NCBI RefSeq assembly: GCF_004375085.3
Contig: NZ_SNAQ03000001.1
Span: 248,001 to 312,000, forward strand
Source of the DNA: Lewinella sp. W8
GTDB taxonomy: Bacteria > Bacteroidota > Bacteroidia > Chitinophagales > Saprospiraceae
Reading direction: 5' to 3'
Length of the DNA stretch: 64,000 nt
Shown piece after piece: positions 34,221 through 43,229 of this stretch (positions are counted from its first letter, which is position 1; each line of letters starts with the position of its first letter). The position numbers were made by a program, and so were the translations under genes. The notes under the pieces are model-generated. The model ran no database searches. It had not been told where the DNA came from and saw only the letters and a program-made list of their open reading frames with translations.

Positions 34221-36620
34221 ATGCTTCCGTGGCCTCAGATCATTTTCTTTTCCTTGCTCTTCCTAAGTGGATTGGGCTACTCCCAGTCAACCACTACCCT
34301 CCGGGTGGAGGGCCTATCTGAACCCGTAGAAATCATTACCGATCAATGGGGCGTTCCCCATATCTACGCAAAGAATGAAGCAGATTTATTCTTCGCTCAG
34401 GGGTACTACGCGGCAAAGGACCGCTTATTTCAATTTGAAGTGTGGCGACGTCAGGCAACGGGAACCGTAGCCGAACTTTTGGGGAAGCGTGAGCTCAAGA
34501 GGGATATTGGCACCAGGCTGTTTCGGTTTCGCGGCGATATGGAGGCCGAAATGGCCCACTACCACCCCCGAGGCAAGTTGATAATTGAATCCTTCGTGGC
34601 TGGAGTAAACGCCTACATCAGGTACGTAAATGCCAGTCCTGATGAGTTACCGGTGGAATTTTTGTTGTTGAATACCCGTCCCGAGCCGTGGACCCCCGAG
34701 GTGGTCATCTCCAGGCATCAGGGGCTGCTGGGAAATATTGGACTAGAGCTCAATACGGCGCGGGCCGTAGCCCGACTCGGGGCCGAAGCGGTGCAGGAGT
34801 TGGCCTGGTTTCATCCCAAGACGGCCAAATTGGAACTTGACCCAAAAATTGACCCCGATCGACTATTTGACCCCATTCTGGAACTCTATGATGCCTACCG
34901 TAAGCCCATCGATTTTCAACGGGAAGACCTCACGCTCGGGGCAACTAAAATACACGATGACACTTACTACGTCGAGCAGTCTGATTTTCCTCTGGACGAT
35001 GAGCTGCACATCGGCTCCAATAACTGGGTCGTGAGTGGTGAACACACCCAGAGTGGATTCCCGATGATGGCTAACGATCCTCACCGCCGGCAGGCGGTCC
35101 CTTCTCTGCGCTACATGGCACACCTGGTGGCCCCCGGCTGGAACGTAATCGGTGGGGGTGAACCGGAAATTCCCGGCATTTCTATCGGCCACAACGAGCA
35201 GGGGGCCTGGGGGCTAACCGTATACCGCACCGACGCCGAGGATTTATACGTCTATCGCTTGAATCCGGAAAACGAGAATCAATACTGGTACAAGGGGCAT
35301 TGGGAAAATATGACCCTGGAGCGGGACACCATCCCCGTAGCGGATTCCCGCCCGGAGATCGTGACGCATCGGTATACGCGTCATGGTCCCGTGGTTTATT
35401 TTGACTCGGGTCACCAATTGGCCTACGCCGTCCGTTGTGGGTGGTTGGAGGTAGGGGGCTCTCCTTATCTGGCTAGTCTGCGCATGAACCAGGCCCAAAA
35501 TTTTGCGGAATTCCGTGACGCCTGTAACTACAGCCACATCCCGGGGGAGAATATGGTCTGGGCGGATCGCAACGGACACATCGGCTGGCAGGCCGTCGGT
35601 ATTGCTCCGGTCCGAAAAAATTGGAGTGGCCTAGTGCCGGTGCCCGGAGATGGAAGCTATGAATGGGAAGGATACTTACCCATCATCGCAAAGCCCAACG
35701 TAAAGGATCCCACTAGTGGAATTATCCATACGGCCAACGAAAATGTAACCCCAGAATCCTACGAATTTTGGGATGCCGTCGGGTACAGTTGGGCGGACCC
35801 ATACCGAGGAGACCGGGTGCAGGAGCTGCTGGGTAGTGGGCGAAAACACAGCCTGATGGATTTCGCACAGTATCAGACAGATTATCTGTCGATCCCCGCC
35901 AGGGAGTTGGTTCCGCTGCTCGGGGGGTGTTCCTCTTCCAACGCCAGGGTCGAGTTGGCCCGGCAAATGCTACTAAAATGGGATTGCCGCCTCAACCCGG
36001 AATCCATCCCCGCCGGAATTTACAATCAGTGGGAGCGAGAGCTCAGAAAGCTAATTACCCAACAACGGCTCGCTGCTACTGCCGGTCCCTACCTCAATAT
36101 TCAATTGAAAAGGGTCATCGAGTTCCTACAACTTCCGGATGGGAAGTTTGGCCAGGATGCCATTGTGGGCAGAAATGAAGTTCTCCTTGAAGCACTTGAA
36201 CGAGCCCTCACCCAATTAGAAAAGCAGCTGGGGGCAGACATGAAGAAATGGTCGTACGGACAGGCAGACTACAAGCATATCCTGTTGCGGCATCCCTTGT
36301 CGGGGGCAGTAACCGAAGAGTGGAGAAACCGACTTGACGTTGGGCCTGCCCCCCGGGGAGGGAATGCTTACACGGTCAACAGTACCGGAAACGGAAATAA
36401 CCAGCCTTCAGGTGGCTCCTTTCGCATTTTGGTGGATACCGGTAATTGGGATCATTGCCTGGGGACCAACACGCCAGGACAAAACGGTAATCCTGACCAC
36501 CCGCACTACCGCAACCTATTTGACCTCTGGAGCAAAGACCAGTACTTCCCATTGTTTTTCTCCCGGGAAAAAATTGAATCGGTGGCCTACCAGCGGTGGC
36601 AATTGGAACCCAGGCAATAA
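34221..36620 (+). CDS. Second penicillin acylase family hydrolase
   Basis: A 799-residue secreted Ntn-hydrolase precursor with a signal peptide (MLPWPQIIFFSLLFLSGLGYS). The alpha-chain motif WGVPHIYAKNEADLFFAQGY is near 43. The autocleavage site is Gly265-Ser266 in HIGSNNWVVSGEHTQSG, followed by GFPMMANDPHRR. The start ATG 34221 is supported by the signal peptide; the longer frame overlapping the upstream gene is rejected. It is only distantly similar to the family member at 22634-25177. Its codon use looks less GC-rich than the neighbours. The substrate is unknown, possibly N-acyl amides or peptides. Confidence 0.92.
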   Translation: MLPWPQIIFFSLLFLSGLGYSQSTTTLRVEGLSEPVEIITDQWGVPHIYAKNEADLFFAQGYYAAKDRLFQFEVWRRQATGTVAELLGKRELKRDIGTRLFRFRGDMEAEMAHYHPRGKLIIESFVAGVNAYIRYVNASPDELPVEFLLLNTRPEPWTPEVVISRHQGLLGNIGLELNTARAVARLGAEAVQELAWFHPKTAKLELDPKIDPDRLFDPILELYDAYRKPIDFQREDLTLGATKIHDDTYYVEQSDFPLDDELHIGSNNWVVSGEHTQSGFPMMANDPHRRQAVPSLRYMAHLVAPGWNVIGGGEPEIPGISIGHNEQGAWGLTVYRTDAEDLYVYRLNPENENQYWYKGHWENMTLERDTIPVADSRPEIVTHRYTRHGPVVYFDSGHQLAYAVRCGWLEVGGSPYLASLRMNQAQNFAEFRDACNYSHIPGENMVWADRNGHIGWQAVGIAPVRKNWSGLVPVPGDGSYEWEGYLPIIAKPNVKDPTSGIIHTANENVTPESYEFWDAVGYSWADPYRGDRVQELLGSGRKHSLMDFAQYQTDYLSIPARELVPLLGGCSSSNARVELARQMLLKWDCRLNPESIPAGIYNQWERELRKLITQQRLAATAGPYLNIQLKRVIEFLQLPDGKFGQDAIVGRNEVLLEALERALTQLEKQLGADMKKWSYGQADYKHILLRHPLSGAVTEEWRNRLDVGPAPRGGNAYTVNSTGNGNNQPSGGSFRILVDTGNWDHCLGTNTPGQNGNPDHPHYRNLFDLWSKDQYFPLFFSREKIESVAYQRWQLEPRQ

Positions 36621-36718
36621 TCTCTTTGTCCGTAGCCCCGAGGTAAGCTCTGCAATAATACTTGGACAGAATTGAACCCAAGAGGTTTATTGGTTTACAC
36701 CCGGGCAAAAAGTAATCC

Positions 36719-38710
36719 ATGCGTCCGATTCTGGTAACCGTCTTCTGGTGCGTAATTGGCACCCTTTTCGCGGGTGGCAACGTTCCGGTGGCCGAAGAAA
36801 ACTATCCGCCACCCTTCGTTGACATCATGCGCGCCCGTCACGACGGTAGTTTTTATGATCAGCAGGCTAAACGGTGGGAGGCCGTGGCCCGGGGGGAATG
36901 TAGTGAAGAAGATGCCTGGTTCCATTACTATAAAACGGCTAACTATTCCAATCGCTTCGGCTCAGGGAATTATGATCTGGACGCCATTTACCACGCGGCC
37001 CGCGAAGTACTCGACCCGGAAGGCTTCGTGATGAACTACCTGACTTTCGTGCAAGACCAAAACCCCGTTTCCCGTTGGCCAAAATTGATGAAGGCTTACG
37101 CGGCAGACCCCGAACGTTCGGAATCCTATACCTCCATGACCACCTACTTTGAGATTACGGGGGCTCCGGAACGGAGAAACGAAATGCTCCGTAAACTTCA
37201 CCGGGCGGAGTCCATTCCGGCCGGAGTCATGGAGTACAACCACAACCAGCTGCAGTCCGTGGCACCGAATGGTATCCTGCTGACGATGGGGGATGCCGAT
37301 ACTTATCCCAGCTGGTTGCTGCAGTCCGCCTACGGTGTCCGGCCCGACGTGCGGGTACTGAATTTAGCCCTGCTGATTGGCTACCACGAATACCGCAACG
37401 AAATTTTTTCCAGTATGGGGCTCTCCACCGACCCCCTGCCCCGGGAAGGCATGGACAACGCTGAGGAGGTCCTTCGGCGCCTCCACGAACAAAATCGCCC
37501 CGTTTTTCTGGCGGCGACCGGCCAGTTTCTTTTTCCTCAGCTGACGGGGGAAAAGTTATACATCGTGGGCCTGGCCTTTCAGTACGCGGACCTGCCGGTA
37601 AACAACTTGCGTAGCCTGCAACAAAATTACACCCACCGTTGGCGCACCGACCATCTGCGGCAGCCGCTGTCGGATGGCCCCGCCCAGGGCGTGGCCGATC
37701 AACTCAACCGGAATTACCTGCCGGGCCTGGTGGAGCTGTGGGAGCAATATCGAACCGGAGAACCCGCCGAAGCCGCCCGCCTGGAAGCGACCATCGTATC
37801 CATTGGTCGCCGGGCGGGTATCGAGGAAGCGGTTAAGGAATTGCTTAGTACCCCCGCTACCCCTCCGCGGCGGAAGCTGGCCAGCACCCAGCACGGGCTG
37901 AAGGCCCGACAAATAGAACGGGCCTACGCCCTCATTCCCGCGGGCGCGATTACCCGTCCGGATGGGGAAGAAATTAGCGTTGAACGCTCGTTTCGGATGG
38001 GAGAAACCGAAGTGACCAATCAGGACTACCAACTCTTCCTGCGGGACTTACTGCGGCAGCGACTCTTCCGGGAGATTGACTCGGCCTCCATTGCGGATAC
38101 GGACTGGATGAGCCTGCTGCCCGATTCCGTGCGTTCCCTGCCCGTGAATGATCTCGTGAAGCGTGGCCACCCCTCCATGGACGATCATCCCATTCTGAAC
38201 GTCAGCCACCGGGGTGCCACCCTCTACGCGGAATGGCTGACCCAGGCGTACAACCAGGACCCCAAAAGACGCGACGGCCGGGAGGTTCGCTTTCGGTTGC
38301 CGACCCGCGAGGAGTGGGTCTATGCAGCCTCGGCTGGCCGGGCTTATGCGGTCTACCCCTGGGGCGGACCCTATTTCCGGAACTCCAAAGGGTGTTACCT
38401 GGCCAACTTTGACGTGACCCAGGATCTGACCAGCCGGCAGGAAAAAGACCAGTATGACCGGGCCGCTGCCCCGGAGAACCGCTGTGATGACGGGGGATGG
38501 CTGACGGTTCCCGTAGACTCCTACTACCCCAATGATTTTGGCCTTTACCAGACCAGCGGCAACGCCGCGGAAATGCTGACGGAGCCCGGTAAGGTTGTCG
38601 GTGGTAGCTGGATGGATTCCAATTATTACCTACAAATTGGGGTAGTGCAGGAACGTCCGGCCCCCCATCCCGCCGTGGGCTTTCGCTTAATTATGGAATA
38701 CGTAGATTAG
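36719..38710 (+). CDS. Secreted two-domain protein: DUF2723-C-like region plus FGE-like domain
   Basis: A 663-residue exported protein with a signal peptide (about 1-19). Residues near 180-215 (PNGILLTMGDADTYPSW, then GVRPDVRVLNLALL) resemble the conserved C-terminal motif of Bacteroidota DUF2723 proteins. Residues from about 405 to the end form a formylglycine-generating-enzyme/sulfatase-modifying-factor fold: FRMGETEVTNQDYQLFLR, LPTREEWVYAASAG, GLYQTSGNAAEML and the final HPAVGFRLIM. The catalytic cysteines of true FGE are missing (the GGSWMDSNYYLQIG region has none), as in the gliding protein GldK. A structural or sensing role is more likely than oxidation. It is followed after 5 bases by an ECF sigma gene. 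Confidence 0.8.
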   Translation: MRPILVTVFWCVIGTLFAGGNVPVAEENYPPPFVDIMRARHDGSFYDQQAKRWEAVARGECSEEDAWFHYYKTANYSNRFGSGNYDLDAIYHAAREVLDPEGFVMNYLTFVQDQNPVSRWPKLMKAYAADPERSESYTSMTTYFEITGAPERRNEMLRKLHRAESIPAGVMEYNHNQLQSVAPNGILLTMGDADTYPSWLLQSAYGVRPDVRVLNLALLIGYHEYRNEIFSSMGLSTDPLPREGMDNAEEVLRRLHEQNRPVFLAATGQFLFPQLTGEKLYIVGLAFQYADLPVNNLRSLQQNYTHRWRTDHLRQPLSDGPAQGVADQLNRNYLPGLVELWEQYRTGEPAEAARLEATIVSIGRRAGIEEAVKELLSTPATPPRRKLASTQHGLKARQIERAYALIPAGAITRPDGEEISVERSFRMGETEVTNQDYQLFLRDLLRQRLFREIDSASIADTDWMSLLPDSVRSLPVNDLVKRGHPSMDDHPILNVSHRGATLYAEWLTQAYNQDPKRRDGREVRFRLPTREEWVYAASAGRAYAVYPWGGPYFRNSKGCYLANFDVTQDLTSRQEKDQYDRAAAPENRCDDGGWLTVPVDSYYPNDFGLYQTSGNAAEMLTEPGKVVGGSWMDSNYYLQIGVVQERPAPHPAVGFRLIMEYVD

Positions 38711-38715
38711 TAACG

Positions 38716-39264
38716 GTGACCCCTACGGATCAACAATTGATGGCCCGGGCGGCGGAGGGTGACGAAGCGGCCTTTAGCGTACTGTACCAACGGTATGCCG
38801 GGCGGCTTTTTGCCTACTTCTTTACCCGCTGCGGCAAGGACGCGGCCCGGGCCGAAGACCTACGCCAACAGGTGTTTCTACAGCTGTTGGAGAGTAAGGC
38901 TTTCCGGCAGGCGGGCCACGGCAAGGCGGATTGTTCCTCCCTACTGTTTACCATCGCGGCCAACCTACTCAAGAATGATTACCGGGGGACCGAACGACGA
39001 CAGCGACGGGAACGCGTCTTCCGCACCCTGCAACCGACCAAAGACTGGGTACCCGAACCGGAAGAACCGAACCCCCAGCTTTCGGCGGCGCTGGCGGCCC
39101 TGCCCGCCCATCAGCGCGAATGTTTGGAATTACGCTTCAAGCGGGGCCTCAGCCACGAAGAAATCGGAGAATTACTTGATTGTCCGCCCGGAACGGTAAA
39201 GTCACGACTACACTACGGATTAAAGAAAATGGCCACCTGGCTCCGGGCCGGTAGCTTAGTATAA
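38716..39264 (+). CDS. ECF-type RNA polymerase sigma factor
   Basis: A 182-residue sigma factor starting at GTG 38716. Region 2 spans about 14-80 (DEAAFSVLYQRYAGRLFAYF, EDLRQQVFLQLLES). Region 4 spans about 128-178 (LPAHQRECLELRFKRGL, SHEEIGELLDCPPGTVKSRL). It is the middle gene of a tightly packed operon: 5 bases after the FGE-like gene and 6 bases before a single-pass membrane protein. The second ECF factor in the window (26388-26942) belongs to a different module. Confidence 0.92.
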   Translation: MTPTDQQLMARAAEGDEAAFSVLYQRYAGRLFAYFFTRCGKDAARAEDLRQQVFLQLLESKAFRQAGHGKADCSSLLFTIAANLLKNDYRGTERRQRRERVFRTLQPTKDWVPEPEEPNPQLSAALAALPAHQRECLELRFKRGLSHEEIGELLDCPPGTVKSRLHYGLKKMATWLRAGSLV

Positions 39265-39270
39265 TTTGGT

Positions 39271-39810
39271 ATGGATTATCTTGATTACCTCCTCCACTGC
39301 ACTTACGACGAACTCCCCGTAGACGTTCGGGAATCGATTGGTCGGGAAGAATACGCCTACCGACGCACCATCGCACGGGGACTGGCGCCCGGGGCCAACG
39401 CCCTGCCGCCGGCGCTTACGGCGGCATTTCGGGAACGGAATCATCGGCCCAAAGCCATCCCACGCTCGTTTAACTGGCGCTGGGCGGCCGCGGCTGGCTG
39501 GTTGCTGTTCCTGTGCACGGCTATCGCCTGGGGCGTGACCCCCACCAAATCGGAAACGGTCTATCGCGTAATGGCCGCCGACCCTCCGGCTCCGGAAATA
39601 ATCACCAAAACGGACACCCTCTTTGAAATCCGGACGGCCGTAAAGGTCATCCGGGATACCCTGCGGATTGCCGCGGCAACCGTAGAGCCGATGACGGTCT
39701 ACCGGATCGATACGGTGTACCTGCCCGAGGGAGTTCCTCCCCCGATTAACGGAAGCAAAACCCTGCAGGGAATCGAAAGGGTGCTGGAGCTCATGGTGGG
39801 CGCCAAATGA
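39271..39810 (+). CDS. Single-pass membrane protein, likely anti-sigma factor
   Basis: A 179-residue protein: an N-terminal cytosolic part (about 1-68, starting DYLDYLLHCTYDELP), one transmembrane helix near 71-88 (WAAAAGWLLFLCTAIAWGV) and an extracytoplasmic part rich in Thr, Asp and Val repeats (TKTDTLFEI, KVIRDTLRI, YRIDTVYLP). Position after an ECF sigma gene and this topology match anti-sigma factors. There is no zinc motif. The last 62 bases of its gene occur again 164 bases downstream (39911-39972), indicating a local duplication of its 3' end. Confidence 0.7.
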   Translation: MDYLDYLLHCTYDELPVDVRESIGREEYAYRRTIARGLAPGANALPPALTAAFRERNHRPKAIPRSFNWRWAAAAGWLLFLCTAIAWGVTPTKSETVYRVMAADPPAPEIITKTDTLFEIRTAVKVIRDTLRIAAATVEPMTVYRIDTVYLPEGVPPPINGSKTLQGIERVLELMVGAK

Positions 39811-39972
39811 CGGGGAAACGCCCCCAAACTGGTCGAGGCGTTCCACGCTGAGCCATTAGCAAAGCGGAACATCTTCCCGCAAAAGATCTGCTCTAGGTAG
39901 CAAAATAGGCTAACGGAAGCAAGACCCTGCAGGGAATCGAAAGGGTGCCGGAGCTCAAGGTAAGCTCCAAAT
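39747..39972 (+). repeat. 62-bp direct repeat, gene 3' end and its copy
   Basis: Bases 39747-39808 (end of the membrane protein gene) and 39911-39972 are identical at 56 of 62 positions, beginning TAACGGAAGCAA and containing CCCTGCAGGGAATCGAAAGG. The second copy lies in the region between genes and has no open frame of its own. The offset is 164 bases. Confidence 0.9.
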
Positions 39973-40019
39973 CCAGACAAGCCCGTACATTTCGGGTTCA
40001 CTTCCTGAATGCTGGCCCC

Positions 40020-41153
40020 ATGCCCCGTGTCCTTACCTTGCTCCTCCCCCTGTTGCTTTGCACCTGCGCGCCGTCGCCCGCGGAGTCCGGCGAACCCGAA
40101 GCTCCGGAAGGTTCTCCCTGGATCGGCGGCTTCGAGAAACCGGCCGCTAACCCCATTCTGACGGCGGATTCCTCCTTCACTTTTCTGGACCCCCTGGCCG
40201 ATACCATCGTCCGGTGGCAACGGGCGGACGTTTTCAATCCCGGCGCCGTTACGGACGGTGATTCGGTCTACCTCTTTTTCCGGGCCGAAGACAATCCCCG
40301 GGCCATCCTCGGGGGTAGAACCTCGCGGATCGGTCTGGCCGTCAGTGCCGATGGGATCAATTTCCGCCGGGAACCCCAACCGGTTCTTTTCCCGGCCAAC
40401 GACGGCAACCGCGAATTCGAGGAGGGTGGGGGATGCGAAGACCCCCGGGTGGTGGAGATGCCGGAGGGTGGTTACCTGATGCACTACACGGCCTGGAACC
40501 AGGACGTCGCCCGCCTGTGCGTGGCTACTTCCTCCGATATGCGGAACTGGACCAAGCACGGTCCCGTCTTTGAAAACGCCTACGGAGGGAAGTTCCACAA
40601 CACCTGGTCCAAGTCGGGATCGGTGGTTTGCGAGCTGCGGGAAGACGGACGAATGGTCGCCCAAAAAGTAGGGGGAAAGTACTGGATGTACTGGGGGGAT
40701 GCGGTCGTCGGGCTGGCGCACAGTGACGATCTGCTGGACTGGACTCCGGTGCTGAACCCGGATTCGACCCTGTTCGACCCCCTGCCGCGTCGCCGGGGGA
40801 AATTCGACAGCGGCCTGAGCGAGCCCGGGCCTCCGGCCCTGATCACTCCCCGGGGAATTCTGGTCCTCTACAATGGCAAAAATGCGGAGGTCGACTCCCT
40901 GCGGTCGATGGACATCGGTCCGGGTGCCTACTGCGGAGGGCAGGCACTCTTCAGCCCCGAAGACCCCACCGAACTCCTCCTGCGGCAGGACACCCCCTAC
41001 ATCAAACCCAGCCTCCCCCATGAGATGACGGGACAGTATGCTTCGGGGACTACCTTCACCGAAGCCCTGGTGCGTTTCCGGCAAAAATGGTACCTCTATT
41101 ACGGTACAGCAGACAGTATGGTGGGGGTAGCGGTAAGTGAAGACGACCGGTAG
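40020..41153 (+). CDS. GH130-like glycosidase/phosphorylase lipoprotein
   Basis: A 377-residue lipoprotein: signal MPRVLTLLLPLLLCTC with the lipobox Cys at 14 or 16, then an acidic linker. A five-bladed beta-propeller follows with GH130-type motifs: VFNPGAVTDGDSVYLFFRAE near 61, GRTSRIGLAVSADGINF, GCEDPRVVEM near 137 and the terminal KWYLYYGTADSMVGVAV. GH130 enzymes phosphorolyse or hydrolyse beta-mannosides. Lipidation makes an outer-membrane or periplasmic scavenging role likely. The start ATG 40020 is preferred because of the signal peptide. The downstream hairpin with a T-run ends the transcript. Confidence 0.82.
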   Translation: MPRVLTLLLPLLLCTCAPSPAESGEPEAPEGSPWIGGFEKPAANPILTADSSFTFLDPLADTIVRWQRADVFNPGAVTDGDSVYLFFRAEDNPRAILGGRTSRIGLAVSADGINFRREPQPVLFPANDGNREFEEGGGCEDPRVVEMPEGGYLMHYTAWNQDVARLCVATSSDMRNWTKHGPVFENAYGGKFHNTWSKSGSVVCELREDGRMVAQKVGGKYWMYWGDAVVGLAHSDDLLDWTPVLNPDSTLFDPLPRRRGKFDSGLSEPGPPALITPRGILVLYNGKNAEVDSLRSMDIGPGAYCGGQALFSPEDPTELLLRQDTPYIKPSLPHEMTGQYASGTTFTEALVRFRQKWYLYYGTADSMVGVAVSEDDR

Positions 41154-41239
41154 GGGAGTCTTAAGGGAAAGGACTGCGGAACCGCTAAACAAAATATTCC
41201 GCTAATTGTCCTGAAGTGAAACACCGAAAACATCATTCA

Positions 41240-41271
41240 GTACCCGTACCATCCGGTGCGGGTACTTTTTT
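41240..41271 (+). terminator. Rho-independent terminator of the GH130-like gene
   Basis: Eleven-bp stem GTACCCGTACC / GGTGCGGGTAC (one G-T pair) with a four-base loop, followed directly by six T residues on the plus strand. Confidence 0.85.
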
Positions 41272-41275
41272 ATAT

Positions 41276-41310
41276 TAAAAAAGGCCCCCGTTCCGGTGGA
41301 ACGAGGGCCT
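41276..41310 (-). terminator. Rho-independent terminator of the acyl-CoA dehydrogenase
   Basis: Stem AGGCCC-C-GTTCC with GGAAC-G-AGGGCCT arms (one mismatch) and a GGT loop, followed on the minus strand by a run of T residues (the A-run at 41276-41281). It lies 33 bases past the stop at 41344 and only four bases from the opposing terminator. Confidence 0.85.
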
Positions 41311-41343
41311 GGTCAGTAAGTAGCATTGAAGTTTCGTGCGTGC

Positions 41344-43143
41344 TTAAAGCACGTATTCGTTTTTCCCGATCAGGTATTCGGCGACGGTACGCCGCAGTGC
41401 TTTGACGTTCTGCGGGGGGTACTTGGTGAAGCGCTTGATGCCCATCACGAAGGTGCGCAGCAGGTCGCCTTCGGCAAACCCGGCCACGGCGTCCGTGGCG
41501 TTTTTGGCCACGCGGGCCGTCGCGTCGTGGAGGAAGGTGCGCAGCATCGCATCGTAGATCGACTGATCGTGCTTGCCGGTACCCTGAGCGCGTAATTTCT
41601 GTACGCGGAGCAGCATGCTTTCGGCCAGTAAGAGGTCGGCCAGCATGTCGGCCACGTTCATAATGATTTCCTGCTCGGACTTGAGGTTAAGTTCTCCGTC
41701 CATCTGCTGTTTGGCCGCTCCGCCGGCGACCATCAGGATGAGCTTCTTGAATTCCTGAACGGCCTTTTCTTCCCAGCCGTATTCACCTTCCGGAGTTCCC
41801 AGGCTGGGCATGCCCGCCAGCTCCTTCTGCACGTTCCAGGCGGGACCAACGATGTCCAGCGCACCCTTCATGGCCCGGCGTAGCAGCATGTCTACGCTCA
41901 GCAGGCGGTTGATTTCGTTAGTGCCTTCGTAGATGCGGTTGATGCGCGCATCCCGGTACATGCGCGGAGCGAGGGTTTCCTCGCTGTAGCCCATACCGCC
42001 GTGAATCTGGAGTACTTCGTCTACGGTGAAGTCGAGAATCTCGGAGCCGATGAACTTAAGCAGGGCACATTCGATGGCGTATTCCTCGGCGCTCAGCAGC
42101 TTGGCCTGGCTGAAGGATTTTCCTTCCGCCATGAGGTGCTTGTTCATGTCCTGGATTTGCTGGCTCACCCGGTAAAGGGCCGATTCCCCGGCAAAAATCT
42201 GGACGGCGGCCTCCCCGATTTTGTGCTTGATGGCACCGAAATTGGCGATGGGCTGCTTGAATTGCACGCGCTCGTTGGCGTAGTTGATGCCGATGGAAAG
42301 CGAGCGCTTGCAACCACCGATACTGAGGGCGTGTAGCTTGAAGCGACCGATGTTCAGCACGTTGAAGGCGATCAGGTGACCCTTGCCGATTTCCCCCAGG
42401 AGGTTATCGGCGGGCACCCGCACGTTCTCGAAGAACACCTGCCGGGTGGAACTCCCCTTGATGCCGAGTTTGTCCTCCTCGGCGCCGAGGGTAAGCCCCT
42501 CAAGCTCGCGGGGAACGATGAAGCCGGTGAATTTATCGCCGTCGACCTGGGCAAAAACGATAAATACGTCAGCGAATCCGGCGTTGGAAATCCACATCTT
42601 CTGCCCGTTCAGCACGTAGTGTTCACCGTCCTTGATGGCCGTGGTTTTGGCGGCCAGGGCATCCGACCCGCTACCGGGCTCGGTGAGGCAGTACGCCGCC
42701 TTCAGCTCCCCGGAAATCAGCCGGGGCAGGTAAGTCTCCTTCTGCTTTTCGGTGCCGAAGTAAAGGATCGGTAACATTCCGATACCCGTGTGGGCCGCGT
42801 AGGAAACCGTGAAGGAACCGGAGCTGCCGCCCATCACGTCGCAGATGAGGGTATTCGTATTCGTGTCCATGGCCATGCCGCCGTATGCTTCGGGCATGTG
42901 GCTACCCAGTAGGCCGAGTTCGGCCATCTTGTCCAGCAGTTTGACGGCGATCTGGTCTTCCTGCTTCTCGATCTTCTCCAGATTGGGGTAGATGTCCTGC
43001 TGGATGAAGTCCTCTACCATCTGGCGGACCATCAACTGTTCTTCGTTGAAATCCTCCGGCGTGAAGATGTCTTCCGGACGGGTATCGGCGATGAGGAATT
43101 CTCCTCCTTTGAGGGTCTTGGTGACCGCAGCTGTTTCGGACAT
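41344..43143 (-). CDS. Acyl-CoA dehydrogenase
   Basis: A 599-residue FAD enzyme that introduces the alpha-beta double bond in fatty acyl-CoA (first step of beta-oxidation). Motifs: AAYCLTEPGSGSDALAAKT near 150 (FAD binding), YVLNGQKMWISNAGFADVF near 172, LQIHGGMGYSEETLAPRMYR near 382 and the signature YEGTNEINRLL near 409. The C-terminal extension of about 170 residues is typical of very-long-chain/ACAD9-like forms common in Bacteroidota. Two identical inverted-repeat operators occur upstream (43168 and 43233), so control by a TetR-type fatty-acid regulator is plausible. No thiolase or hydratase is adjacent. Confidence 0.93.
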   Translation of the reverse strand: MSETAAVTKTLKGGEFLIADTRPEDIFTPEDFNEEQLMVRQMVEDFIQQDIYPNLEKIEKQEDQIAVKLLDKMAELGLLGSHMPEAYGGMAMDTNTNTLICDVMGGSSGSFTVSYAAHTGIGMLPILYFGTEKQKETYLPRLISGELKAAYCLTEPGSGSDALAAKTTAIKDGEHYVLNGQKMWISNAGFADVFIVFAQVDGDKFTGFIVPRELEGLTLGAEEDKLGIKGSSTRQVFFENVRVPADNLLGEIGKGHLIAFNVLNIGRFKLHALSIGGCKRSLSIGINYANERVQFKQPIANFGAIKHKIGEAAVQIFAGESALYRVSQQIQDMNKHLMAEGKSFSQAKLLSAEEYAIECALLKFIGSEILDFTVDEVLQIHGGMGYSEETLAPRMYRDARINRIYEGTNEINRLLSVDMLLRRAMKGALDIVGPAWNVQKELAGMPSLGTPEGEYGWEEKAVQEFKKLILMVAGGAAKQQMDGELNLKSEQEIIMNVADMLADLLLAESMLLRVQKLRAQGTGKHDQSIYDAMLRTFLHDATARVAKNATDAVAGFAEGDLLRTFVMGIKRFTKYPPQNVKALRRTVAEYLIGKNEYVL

Positions 43144-43167
43144 GGCGATGGGATTAAAAATCGTTTT

Positions 43168-43181
43168 AGCGAAAATTCGCT
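43168..43181. promoter_or_regulatory. Operator-like inverted repeat, copy 1
   Basis: AGCGAAAATTCGCT: six-bp arms AGCGAA / TTCGCT around AA, 25 bases upstream of the acyl-CoA dehydrogenase start. The same 14 bases recur 65 bp further upstream. Confidence 0.65.
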
Positions 43182-43229
43182 GCGAAGTTAGGGGCTGATC
43201 CTCAGACGGTCAAGTGTTCAGCGGTCATT

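Noticed and set aside
40058-40078. Dispersed-element-like strings inside coding DNA (also 43-62, 33548-33566, 5819-5835)
   Set aside because: They encode plausible linker residues in frame and may arise from Ala/Pro codon bias, so they are not counted as element copies.
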